A DNA stretch of 64,000 nucleotides from positions 9,424,001-9,488,000 of the forward strand of contig JAPNXP010000002.1 of the NCBI GenBank assembly GCA_028753945.1. The letters run 5' to 3'. The notes beneath the pieces were generated by a model. The model was not told where the DNA came from, searched no databases, and saw nothing but the letters and a program-made list of their open reading frames with translations. This document shows, one piece after another, positions 55,305 through 64,000 of this stretch; the first letter of the stretch is position 1, and the number at the start of each line of letters is the position of its first letter. The position numbers and the translations under genes are program-made. Origin of the DNA: Hexactinellida sp. DTS-2022 (lineage: Eukaryota; Porifera; Hexactinellida).

Positions 55305-55739
55305 TATGTGCTACATGGGGAAGAAGGTGAAAAATGTCATTTTTTGACCTTTTTTTGACAATTTCTATTGCTTCAAATAAAATAATATGTTCTAAACATT
55401 TTAGAAGTCTGAAGTGCTTGCAAATTTTAGAACTCGTGGTAATGATTAATCACTGAAATTATTGGAGTGATACGAATGATTTTCGTCGGACTAAAAAGTC
55501 GATTATTCTGAATACTGCAGTGTTACTGACATAGGAAGCCAAAAATATAGTTATTCAATCACATGCCAAAAATAGATCTAAGTAATTTATTGAGGTATGC
55601 TTATAATCTTAGTTGGCCAATTACAATTTCTGTTTCAGGTATAACACTTTACTTTTACATTATTGGTGAAACTACCCATACCCCTAATACACATTTCGCG
55701 GCAAGCATCCTTAAGTTCTGAATTAATTCATGAAGGATA

Positions 55740-56000
55740 CAGTGGAGTAGCCAAGCCCGGGCCTGGGCGGCACAGGCCCGGGCAACTTCTCTCTGTGCCC
55801 GGGCAATATTTTCAATAGGGTTATATTTAGTGTATCAGATTACTTATATGGAGCTCAGTTACTGGTAACTGAACTGCTATAGTATAACGAAGTTTTTTAA
55901 TTCTAAAAGACCCATAACCTCAGGAATGAAATTTAGACATAAATAAAAACCACCTCAGTTACCAGTAACTCAGCTCCATATAAGTATTTTTGTCAGTGTA
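55740..56000. mobile_element. hAT-like left end and a small inverted-repeat element
   Basis: CAGTGGAGTAGCCAAGCCCG at 55740 is of the CAGTGGCGTAGCC type found at hAT ends; GGCCCGGGC motifs follow, and no partner end was found. 55840-55882 (ACTTATATGGAGCTCAGTTA) and 55953-55992 (its inverse) form inverted arms of about 40 bp. Confidence 0.55.
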
Positions 56001-56210
56001 TTATTATTAAGTTATTCACTTTTATTGACGAATCATCTAATAGTTTATGCTTCTATTGCACGATATTCTATTATTATCCAAAGCACTTATGCTTAACCAC
56101 GGTTATAAAAAATCCAACCACTATTCTGAATTATTCAATTAATCAATTACTTATTTGTTCATTTGATTATCTATTCTACGATAGATTATATATATTTATT
56201 ATCATCACCT

Positions 56211-56838
56211 ATGGCTCGAAGATCTAACCCAGGTGTGTGCAACCTCTTTAACCCTGGGCCGAATTGTGCTTCTTAGGCCTGTTCACAGGCCGCGATTCGG
56301 ATAATTTTGGAATCTTCAGATTTAGATTAGAAGAAAACATTGTTTAAGTTTTGAATAATTAGAATGATTAAGTGTTTTGACTATGAGAAATATTGTCACA
56401 AATTCTAATAATAGTCACAAGGTCACATATGTGTTCCTTAGTGTGAGATCTGTGATTGTTCAGGATTGCTTCACGGGCCGCAGCACAGAGCGTTGCGGGC
56501 CGCAGGTTGCACACCGCTGATCTAACCCTACGAACAGTTCTCAATTAACATTGTTTGATACTTTCAAGAGAATGAGGCAGGATTCTGAAGATAATAATGA
56601 TACTATCAATGAACATCAGCAAATACAAGACTGTGACCCCTTACTTAAACTATAATTGGATACTACAAACTCTGTTAGTTCTGGTGCAATTGCCGAAACA
56701 ACGCTCATCAGTAGTACACTTACACAAGTTTCAATTTCAGTTGTTATTCCCAATGCTAATCTACAGTCACCGTTAGATATTGCTCAAGGGCCTAATGATA
56801 AGCATGTGCAACCCAATCTGTATACTTGTAGTTTTCCC
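56211..56838 (+). pseudogene. N-terminus of a hAT-related (ZMYM1/TTF-type) protein, interrupted
   Basis: ATG at 56211 opens MARRSNP; the frame is split by the hAT element at 56230-56519 and resumes without loss at 56528 (TNSSQLTLFDTFKRMRQDSE, NNDTINEHQQIQDCDPLLKL). After an in-frame TAA (56653-56655) it continues to SPLDIAQGPNDKHVQPNLYT and CSFPL, where a family 4 TTAA end cuts it at 56839. The LTLFDTFKR start and the DIAQGP..K.VQP.L...FP pattern are what I recall just before the TTF zinc finger in these hAT-derived proteins. The remaining domains are not downstream in this window. Confidence 0.65.
56230..56519. mobile_element. hAT-type miniature element with perfect 8-bp duplication
   Basis: Ends CAGGTGTGTGCAACCTCTTT and (reverse complement) CAGCGGTGTGCAACCTGCGG; ATCTAACC flanks it at 56222-56229 and 56520-56527. 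GGGCCG motifs near both ends resemble the element at 7317. 290 bp, no coding capacity. Confidence 0.95.
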
Positions 56839-57000
56839 TTAAGGATGCTTCGGAGGAAGATTGCATTAGCGATACCAGAGAATTGTATATTTAGGCAATT
56901 TGTAAGTAGTTCACTATCTCTAACTGACTTAAGTTAATTCACCTTCGTTCGTATGTGTGTAACAGAATGAGCATCGCATTGATGCGCCCTGAAAATGCGG
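56839..57000 (+). mobile_element. Left end of a TTAA family 4 element
   Basis: TTAAGGATGCTTCGGAGGAA, then ATTGCATTAGCGATA, closely matches the inverse of the end at 31732 (TTAAGGATGCTTAGGGTGAA, ATGTATTAGCGGTA). The right end was not found in the window; the element may be truncated. Confidence 0.65.
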
Positions 57001-57082
57001 TTCCCAGTGTACAAAAAAACTCTCAAAGAAAAATAGGTTAAGTTACAGTAAATTACTCAAACTCTTAAATTAAACACTATTA

Positions 57083-57314
57083 CAGTGAACTCCAATTCGG
57101 ATATAAATCGGCTTATAACAAAGTTCAATGGTCCGTACATCCTTATATTTGACTATACTATAATCAAATAAATTCATATATGTAATCTCTTTTTAACGAA
57201 GATATTTCTTACCCCATAAATTTCTGAGTAATTAATTTTAATCTGCTTATAACAAATTAGGTGTATACAAATATTAAATCGATTACCGCAATTCGTTATA
57301 ACGGGAGTTCACTG
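57083..57314. mobile_element. Mariner-type miniature element, CAGTGAACTCC ends
   Basis: Left CAGTGAACTCCAATTCGGAT after TA, right inverse CAGTGAACTCCCGTTATAAC. The right flank is AC rather than TA, so the target duplication has decayed. Related by GTTATAACGG motifs to 37631-38083. Confidence 0.75.
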
Positions 57315-57658
57315 ACTTAATAATATACGATGTAACAAAGTTACATCGTCTATGGTGGACTTACTAAATAGAAACTAATTAATTACTTAGTATAAAGTAT
57401 ATTAGTAGATAATTAAAAATGTTAACTCACTTGATTCCACAGATAATTTACCTACATACTAGTCGTCAGTCTTTTGCATCCTAGATCGTATATAACAGCT
57501 CGTCTTTCGCCACTGGGGATATGCCGTTGCAGGTCACGTTTCCATAATCTGGGCTCACCATGATTGGGATTGCGTTGCCTGAATAACCTCGAGCAGAGGT
57601 CCCCACAAAGATCGATGTACCTTGCCTTTGAGCGCTTTCGATAGAGTGTTGTGAGCTG
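57315..57658. other. Downstream flank of the OTU gene
   Basis: 57326-57348 is a hairpin with arms ACGATGTAAC around AAA. On the minus strand, frames past the OTU stop (57481-57696) show no recognised motif and may be 3' untranslated sequence. Confidence 0.45.
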
Positions 57659-58585
57659 TTATTCAATCGTTTGGACATCATCTGAAATAGTTCCATATGT
57701 CTTGTAATTCGTGATCAGCATTGATACGACAGGTTGATAGTGGTCGAAGTAGTTTTGGATATAAAGGATGGCTGTAGGCTTATCTGTGGCTCTGTGTAAA
57801 CTCCAACGCACCTCGCGAATTAATGAGTCTTTCGGTGTGTAGAAGTTATTGGCAACGTATACATCGGCATCAAGAATAGCAGAAGCAGCATAAATTTCCA
57901 CATCTGTTCCCCAAATGGATTCACGATTCATAAGTCTTTGTGTGCTAAGGTATTCACACGGTGTCGTTCGTTTAGTTTTAAATACCATCCTAGTTTCCTT
58001 GTTCCTTCACTGGCGATAAAGCGAGAGATGATGGAACGAAGATGTAGGTGGCTGTTTTCACTCCCAGTAATTAATTTGGATATGCATCGAAATAGACAAT
58101 TACCATCTCCTTCGATATGTTCCGCATCGCAAGGTTCAAAATCGCTAAGTAACTTCCCAACGCTATTAAATGGTTGTCTACAAACTGATTCAAATGATAT
58201 CCCCAACATATCGCATTTACTTCGCTGCCAATTTTCATCTATCACTGTGATCCTTGGGTCCATCGGTGTGTCGTAGGGATTACGAAGCGGAACTGCGTCG
58301 TGAAATGATTCCCATAGCATTGTGTTTAGATACTGCATTGCCTAAAATATTAACTTGTTTACCATTTAATAAATATAAGAATTTTTATAATGTCACAACT
58401 TGCTTTGATATACTAAACAAACATACTAATTTAAATTGAATTGAGTTGTATGAGTGTATTGGTAGATAGTTTTGACTTACCAGGAAATACAGTACTTTGT
58501 GTGTGTATCTAGCACGTTGGGTATCTGTATAGCTGGGGTAGAGATCTGATGTCCATCCGAGTATAATCTCCATAATATCTCTCTT
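57659..58585 (-). CDS. OTU-family cysteine protease gene, two visible exons, one frame break
   Basis: Minus strand. Exon 58585-58481 (acceptor TTATTGTAG, donor CTG|GTAAGT) encodes MEIILGWTSDLYPSYTDTQR and VLYFL; intron 58480-58342 (139 bp, ending TTTTAG); the next exon starts in the same phase 0 with AMQYLNTMLWESFHDAVPL. It carries the OTU core: EGDGNCLFRCISKLITGSEN (Asp and Cys of the active site in DGNC, about 58110-58050), HLHLRSIISRFI, then after a one-base frame break near 57978 EYLSTQRLMNRESIWGTDVE, RWSLHR and ILYIQNYFDHYQPV, whose His is the expected catalytic His. Stop at 57659-57661. OTU proteases cleave ubiquitin or ubiquitin-like chains. All catalytic residues are present, so the single break could be an assembly error. 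It lies head-to-head with the integrase gene; some integrase-type transposons carry OTU proteases, so it may be element cargo. Confidence 0.75.
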
Positions 58586-58751
58586 CTACAATAAATGGGT
58601 AAAATGGTAATTTGTAGTTATCGTATGAATCATTGTTAAAAAATGATATTCTGCGTGAATTCTCAAATTTATCAATGATTTGGATTTTCATTCTAAACTT
58701 CAATTGAATATTTACCATCCATTACATACTGGATCTGTGAGGGAGGAAGAG

Positions 58752-61003
58752 ATGAACACTGAAGAGTATGTTTGTATTTCACGATTCTTAACATTTCAAG
58801 AATATTCTTTTTACATTTTACAAGACGCTAATGGTAAAAAAAACAATGCCACGCTAAAAGTATCTTTAGACGCTTAGCAAACCAGTGTCAAGTGTGTGAA
58901 GGCAAACTGTTCAAGGTATGGATATTTAGATTACATACTGAATGTTATTGGGTTTAATTGTTATAACTTGTAGGGTTGCCGTGGGTATGGGTATTCCCAT
59001 ACCCAATTTTTCGCATAATTGTACCTAAAATCACGCCGTTCCTTGTAGGAAGTTTTAATAACTTTTCAATTAAATATTTATTTACTTCTTCATATCTTGA
59101 AGTATACATTTAATATTTTTTAACAATTATCAATTGATATATACGTGTAGTCTCAAAATAATGAAGGACTGTTTTTTCTTAAAAGTATTGTTTATCAAAA
59201 TGTATGAGATATTATTCCTTCCAATAGACTACTTCTCAATGCAATTATAAAATATATTTACCATATACTACATTACTAGATGATAGAAGATAAACTATTT
59301 GAAGTAGTACAGGCCAATGAGGCACCAGAAATGATACGCCGTTTTCACGACTCCGCAGGTCACCCGGTTTGAATACCACAATTATTGCAATAAAGAAAAA
59401 TTATCACTGGTTTGGACTCAACAAAGACATAAAAGAATATGTAAGTTGGTTCCGATTTGTGTACATTCTAATCATAACCACTTTTCGGCTTTAATTAACG
59501 CATGCATATTCTGGTCAGTCTGCTTATTGTGAACAATATTTCGTCTGCTTGATATGAAAATGTGTTTAGTATTAAGTACTATTAACCTTGTAATAAAAGA
59601 ACTTGACTGTATAGATTCCAACAATTTTGAGATATATAAACAATAGTTTAGTGACCTGAATATATCTCAAAATAGTGCTGATCAAATAATAAACATTTAT
59701 TTATTTTAACACATCTATTTCTAGATTAAATCATGTCAAGTCTGCCAGATGACAGCTACTCTCCCTCCGCAACCCCAGAAAAAGCTTCGCCCCATACCTC
59801 CTCCAGATCGCCCATGGGCACATATTGGCATCGACTTAATTTGCCAGTAAATTGCCTTGGCTATAAACACGTTCTAGTTACAACCTGCTACTTAACGAAG
59901 TTTACTGCAGCTCGCCCACCCCAAACAAAAACTTCAAAAGAAGTAATATGTCAGCTAGAAGACATTTATTTCATTTTTGGAGTGCCTAAATTATACAGCA
60001 TGATCAAGGCCCGGAATTCAGAAGTCAGATGATTTAAATTTTATAAATACGTAGTTTAAAAAATACCTAATTGTTGTACTATATTCGTGAATATTTGTGT
60101 AATTATCTTAAATCACAATGAGTAATAATTCAATTGTATAAAACCCTTTTTTAGGAGTTTAGCGCCTTTCACAAACGTTTGAAGGTAGACAATCGTTCCA
60201 CAGCGGCCTATCATCCACAAAGTAATGGTTTAGTTGAGTCCAACAATAAAATTCTCAAAAGGTATGGAACTTGTTAGAATTTTGTTGACTTGCATTTATA
60301 TTATGAATTATTTTTGAAATTTGAAAGCTCAATAATAGGTTGTTTGATTCGGGTAGTGAATGGCCGCATAAGCTTCAACCGGCTCTCTTTGCAGGAAATA
60401 CATGCTGGAAGCTTTCGATAAGATACAACCCTTTCTATTTAATGTATGGGCGTAATGCCAACGCTTCGCTTTTATTCGAGTGTCATGGGCTGAATTCAGA
60501 GGATTATTCTATTTCAAAAAATGATTCACATTACACTACACAATTCGACACATCATATGACCTTCCCAATTGTTCACCAGAGTTCATCGAATCCATTCAA
60601 GAAGAGCGAAATATATCTAGAGAAGAGCCTCAGGGAAACATTATTTGTGAACAACTAAGGCAGAAAGGTATATTTGACAAGATAGTGAAGAGAAACAGGT
60701 ATTTTGGGGAGATTTCATAATTTTCATTCAGAAATGCTTGCAGTAGTTTTAATTAGTCAATTATTTAGATCTGAAATAGATGAAGGCGACATGATTTTAT
60801 ATAGAAACACGCCTAAATCAAAGAAGATCCCGGGGACAAAGAACCAGCATAAATATGTGGGTCCACTCATAGCACATGAAGTAACAGATACTCATGTGAT
60901 TATAAAGCAAGAAAATTGTTCAAAGAGGATGAAAGTACCCATAGATATCGCTCGTGTTTATCACCCTCGTTTGAATGTAATAACTGACGAAAGTGGGAAG
61001 TAA
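58752..61003 (+). CDS. Intron-containing gypsy/Ginger1-like DDE integrase gene, 5' exons frame-broken
   Basis: Six exons inferred: 58752-58915, 59280-59440, 59725-60050, 60155-60261, 60339-60698, 60769-61003, all with GT-AG borders (the donor at 60051 is weak). Order: MNTEEYVCISRF and RRLANQCQVCEGKLFK; zinc-binding RRFHDSAGHP and NYHWFGLNKDIKEY with CQVCQ; PWAHIGIDL (first Asp), LGYKHVLVTTCYLTKFTAAR, IQHDQGPEFRSQM (second Asp); STAAYHPQSNGLVESNNKIL (Glu); LQPALFAGNTCWKLS and PFYLMYGRNA; finally HKYVGPLIAHEV, a GPY/F-like module, and TAA at 61001. So the H2C2 finger, DDE core and C-terminal domain are all visible. One-base breaks near 58840 (A run), 59367, 59845, 59990 and 60030 spoil exons 1-3; exons 4-6 are open and phase-consistent (2-2). 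Either a recently dead cut-and-paste element or a gene from an indel-prone assembly. Confidence 0.75.
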
Positions 61004-61006
61004 AAT

Positions 61007-61205
61007 ATGGATCCCGCAAGCTCAGTTAAGCCATTAATTAAAGAATCAAAAGGTAAATGAACTACTCTGCATTACCATTAATGGATTAGATCAAAGTAGT
61101 AAATTACATAATTTTTATGGGAGAGAAAAAAGTTTGATTGCCGTGAAAAATGGGTGTACGGAATCGAAAAGCAACTGTTGATGGAGAAATTGGAAAACCT
61201 TAGGG
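61007..61205 (+). other. Possible extra exons downstream of the integrase
   Basis: ATG at 61007 opens MDPASSVKPLIKESK up to a donor AAAAG|GTAAAT (61053). 61118-61205 is open as KKFDCREKWVYGIEKQLLME and ends at a good donor, CCTTAG|GGTAAGT. The phases do not join simply, so this may be a second small gene of the same element or chance. Confidence 0.3.
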
Positions 61206-61861
61206 TAAGTACAGTCTAGGCAGGGGCGTAACTACTATAAGACAAGGGTGGACAAAGTCCAGGGGCCTCAAGCCCCTAGGCCGGCCTAGGGGCCTCCGAG
61301 AGTTCCGTAGAAGAGTTATAAAATATTATCAATTAAAAGAATGTACAGCGAGAATTAGTTTTTATCGTGACCTTCGTTAGATAAGGCCTTACTACTACTC
61401 CGAACCATTGATTACTTAAAGGCCATAGATTATTAGCTGACATATCTTTATCTCAGTAGCTAGTAATGAAAGACCTGAGAAATGCATTATAATTATATAG
61501 TAAGTTAGGAACATGATATCAGGGCATACATAACACCCTTTATAACTGTGATATATCGCCATTTGATTACGTAATCGAATTTTAGTGGGAATTATCGTGT
61601 TTTTAAAGCTTGCTTTTAAGGAGTCACAAAGTTAAATATGGCCAGTTTCTATAGAACGTCTCTACAAAGTTAATCAGAACACTCAAATTATTATATCAGC
61701 ATGACTGGAAGAACAAAAAAAGTTATCAAAAAATTTCTAGAAGATTCTGAAGTACATTCTTGTCAGGATAGCACTAAACGTCCCAAATCCGTATAAAGTT
61801 CGGACAAAAGACACTAAACTACGTGGCACCCGTAAGTTATAACGGGTCTAAATACCTTTGT
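61206..61861. other. Gene-free stretch
   Basis: 61220 CAGGGGCGTAACTACTATAA followed by GGGGCCTC-rich sequence looks like a hAT-type end without a found partner. 61622-61668 (GGAGTCACAAAGTTAAATAT) is the inverse of 50518-50567. Near 61831-61850 a hairpin CCCGTAAGTTATAACGGG precedes the Helitron-like start. Confidence 0.5.
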
Positions 61862-63732
61862 TATATCTTATATATTAAATCACAATGATTTTTTTTTTTT
61901 TTTTTGTTCGGAATTGATTGAGAAACTGGTAAGAGCTACAGACTTGAAATTTGTCAGAGGGGTAGGAAATATAGTTTCTAGGAACAAGTTCTAATATCTA
62001 AGAAAAATATTCGTATCTTCCCTTTCAAAAGGTGACAAAACTATCAGCTGTTAATTATGCATTATAGAAAGCCGAACTGAGACTGCAATTTAATTGGCTG
62101 AAAAAATAAATACAAATATAATTCTGGGTCAATACATTTGACCAATAAATTTTACCCTATAAGTTAGTACTTCAATAGTCCCATTAATCGCATAAATAGT
62201 TAAACTAAAACCTTTCAAACTTCACATTTCATTCCACCTCATAAACTCTTCATTTCAATACTTTTGATCAATTAATCAATTAAAACCTTCATAATGCCCC
62301 GAATTACTAAACGCGGTCCTCAGCGCAAATCACGTTTTACTAAAAACGATGCGTTGAGAATGGAAATTTCGAGGAGTAATGAAACATTAGAAGCTAAACA
62401 GGCCAGGTTGGAGAAACAGCTTGAGTATCAATTGGCATATTACGAGAATCAGAGCGGTGAAGAACGAGCTTCCCGCCTCAGTCAACGACTTAAATATCAG
62501 AAAGCATACTATTTAAGTGAGAGCAGCGAAGAACTAATTATCCGCCGCAAGCGCCAGCGAGATCATAATAAGGCTCATTTCGAGGACGAGTGTAATGAAA
62601 GACTAATTACCCGTCTAGATTATCAAAGAAAGTACCAATCCTTAAGGACTAAAGGTAATAATAATAATATTTATCTCAATATCGCACGTTCCGTTCCTGC
62701 ATCTGAATTTAACGATAGTATAATCAACGAAAATTATTTTGGTGCAATGGAATTTATTTGTCCACTTTGTGGCACGAAGTTTGGGAGAGCGAAAAGCTTA
62801 CCACTAGCACTAAGAAATGCAATAAGTTCCCCCTCTGTTGTGGACAGGGAAAGGTGGTTCTACCCCCGTTAGTCTCACCGCCTGAGATGCTACTGCATCT
62901 GTTGACTACTTCTGACAAACGAGGGAGAGAGTTCAGAGATAAAATTCGTGCCTACAACTCAGCTCTAGCCTTTGCTTTGCTGGGAGTAAACCTCGATAAG
63001 GAAATTGCTAGCGCGAGACGTGGAGTGTACACCTTCCGTATCCAGGGAGTTGTACACCATCATATCGGACAGCTGACACCGAGAGAGGGAGAGGCTCCCT
63101 CCTTTGCCCAGATATACATCCATGATGGGACAGCTGAGGGCGAGATAGAAAACCGGCAGCGGCATCTGGGAGAGGCATCTCTGCCAGAACTGAAAGCACT
63201 GCAGGCCCTAATGCACGAGGTCAATCCTTATGTGCAGTACTTCAGGCACGGAATAGAGCTAATGAAAGAGCAAGGAGGAACTGACGTTAGGATGATTATC
63301 CGAGTTGATGGTGTCCCAGATCCCAGACGCTATAACGCCCCTGCTGACCCCGAGGTAGCCGTCATCATGCCCGGAGACGGGTATTCAGAAGGCGTAGCCA
63401 GCAGAGACATTGTGCTACATGCACGTACAGGGGGTTTACAGCGTATAACCGAGTGCAATTGCGCTTATGATTCTTTGCATTATGTACTTTTGTTCCCCTC
63501 AGGAGATAATGGCTGGCATCTGAAAATCCCTCACAGCAGAGGGAAAGGAGATGTGACTGCATTGGAGTATTACTCTTCCCGTCTGATGGTGAGAAGTGAT
63601 TTGAGCTATCTACACATGTTTGGCAGACTCTTTCATCAGTACTTGGTGGATATGTTTGCTAAAGTGGAGCAACAGCGACTGAACTATATTAAGTGCAATC
63701 AGCAAAAGATTACATATATTAAAAATGACTAG
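61862..63732 (+). pseudogene. Helitron 5' part: leader, basic/zinc-finger region and replicase N-terminal domain
   Basis: The leader (ATCTTATATATTAAATCACA, T run, GAATTGATTGAGAAACTGGT) matches those at 24933 and 36123. ATG at 62294 opens a very basic, helical region (PRITKRGPQRKSRFTKNDAL; repeated RL.YQ.AY modules) followed by CPLCGTKF. A one-base loss near 62780 shifts the frame; the second frame runs to TAG at 63730-63732: KKCNKFPLCCGQGKV, AYNSALAFALLGV, GVYTFRIQGVVHHHIGQLTP, QIYIHDG, and the start of the Helitron_like_N domain, HMFGRLFHQYLVDMFAKVEQ with RLNYIKCNQQKI. In Helitrons this leads to the HUH nuclease and then the Pif1-type helicase; both are absent, so the copy is cut just inside the Rep domain. 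Rolling-circle element, dead. Confidence 0.85.
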
Positions 63733-63789
63733 GCGCTAGCGCCTAACCTACTAGGCGCTAGCGCCTAACCTGCTAGGCGCTAGCGCTTA
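63730..63789. repeat. Three 16-bp palindromes, 22-bp period
   Basis: TAGGCGCTAGCGCCTA at 63730-63745 and 63752-63767 are perfect palindromes; a third at 63774-63789 has one change (TAGGCGCTAGCGCTTA). They start exactly at the stop codon of the truncated Helitron frame, in otherwise AT-rich DNA. Confidence 0.95.
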
Positions 63790-64000
63790 ATTAACTTAGT
63801 AGCAGTCAGATAGCGGAACAGAAATGGTAATCAGCTCTAGCCATTCTTACCAATGCTTAAGAAGCGGTCTTATTCTCATCTTTAAACCATTAAATAAAAT
63901 TTATTTATCTTTAATATTTTAATTTCCAGAAATATATACCAGGCATCTTTCAAACAAATGGCTGAAGTATTTTCTTTTTCGGAAGTACAGCCTACTCACA
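63790..64000. other. No gene recognised to the window end
   Basis: AT-rich sequence with an acceptor-like TTTTAATTTCCAG at about 63931, followed by open sequence to the edge that is too short to judge. Confidence 0.35.

Larger units (their letters stand above)
51186..55714 (+). mobile_element. TTAA element family 4, copy 3, host to a nest of insertions
   Basis: TTAAGGATGCTTGC at 51186 and its inverse GCAAGCATCCTTAA ending 55714. Contains TGACGTCATTATTGATG (51340) as in copy 1. Inside: a mariner-type element 51377-53375 (itself carrying two insertions), a SINE at about 53483, and a mariner-type element 54039-55304 (carrying one insertion). Subtracting these leaves an element of about 1.26 kb. 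Removal rejoins the P-like transposase frame, which supports both ends. Confidence 0.8.

Noticed and set aside
57326..57348. Hairpin ACGATGTAAC as a terminal repeat of the OTU/integrase element
   Set aside because: No matching inverted copy was found near 61000-61860, so element ends remain undefined.

Overview
The window looks like AT-rich, gene-poor nuclear DNA of an invertebrate metazoan. Spliceosomal GT-AG introns, a decayed PPM1G-type phosphatase, tRNA-derived repeats, and relics of Helitron, Harbinger, P/THAP9-like, hAT-type and integrase-type transposons all point to an animal. The very short introns (70-140 bp) would suit a demosponge, but that is a guess I could not test. No bacterial features, CRISPR array or rRNA were seen.

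Almost the whole 64 kb is a nest of transposable elements. Four unrelated families of transposase-less elements all sit in TTAA target sites, and all begin TTAAGG when read inward: family 1 (GGTTAAATTAC, about 730 bp, six copies), family 2 (GGTTCAGGTATACTC, about 700 bp, ten copies or fragments), family 3 (GGCCAAACTATACT, one copy) and family 4 (GGATGCT, large, three copies plus one left end). Around them are hAT-type short elements with 8-bp target duplications, Tc1/mariner-type elements at TA sites, long palindromic elements, Helitron-like modules and tandem repeats.

Layout: 0-0.65 kb, a dimeric satellite. 3.7-18 kb, mariner-type elements, a hAT element inside a larger repeat, TTAA copies, and a PPM1G-type relic split by a TATCG-rich insertion. 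18.7-19.5 kb, a GC-rich minisatellite block. 20-36 kb, more TTAA elements, a domain relic at 23.5 kb, Helitron-like starts, an 82-bp tandem array and a tRNA-derived SINE. 38.3-39.6 kb, the 3' part of a KRBA2/Ginger2-like integrase gene. 40.7-41.7 kb, a Harbinger relic. 45.6-47.3 kb, a ZNF862-type hAT-related relic. 50.6-55.7 kb, a P-element-like transposase split by a 4.5-kb TTAA element that itself contains two mariner elements, two TTAA elements and a SINE. 56.2-56.8 kb, the N-terminus of a hAT-related protein split by one hAT element and ended by a TTAA element. 57.6-61.0 kb, the most gene-like part: an OTU cysteine-protease gene on the minus strand head-to-head with a six-exon gypsy/Ginger1-like DDE integrase gene on the plus strand. 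61.9-63.7 kb, the 5' part of a Helitron replicase gene.

No intact host gene is convincing. Two isolated exon-like segments (6678-6791 minus; 49791-49932 plus) may belong to host genes. Translations were done by eye, family assignments come from memory of motifs, and no database search was possible. Single-base frame breaks may be decay or assembly error.
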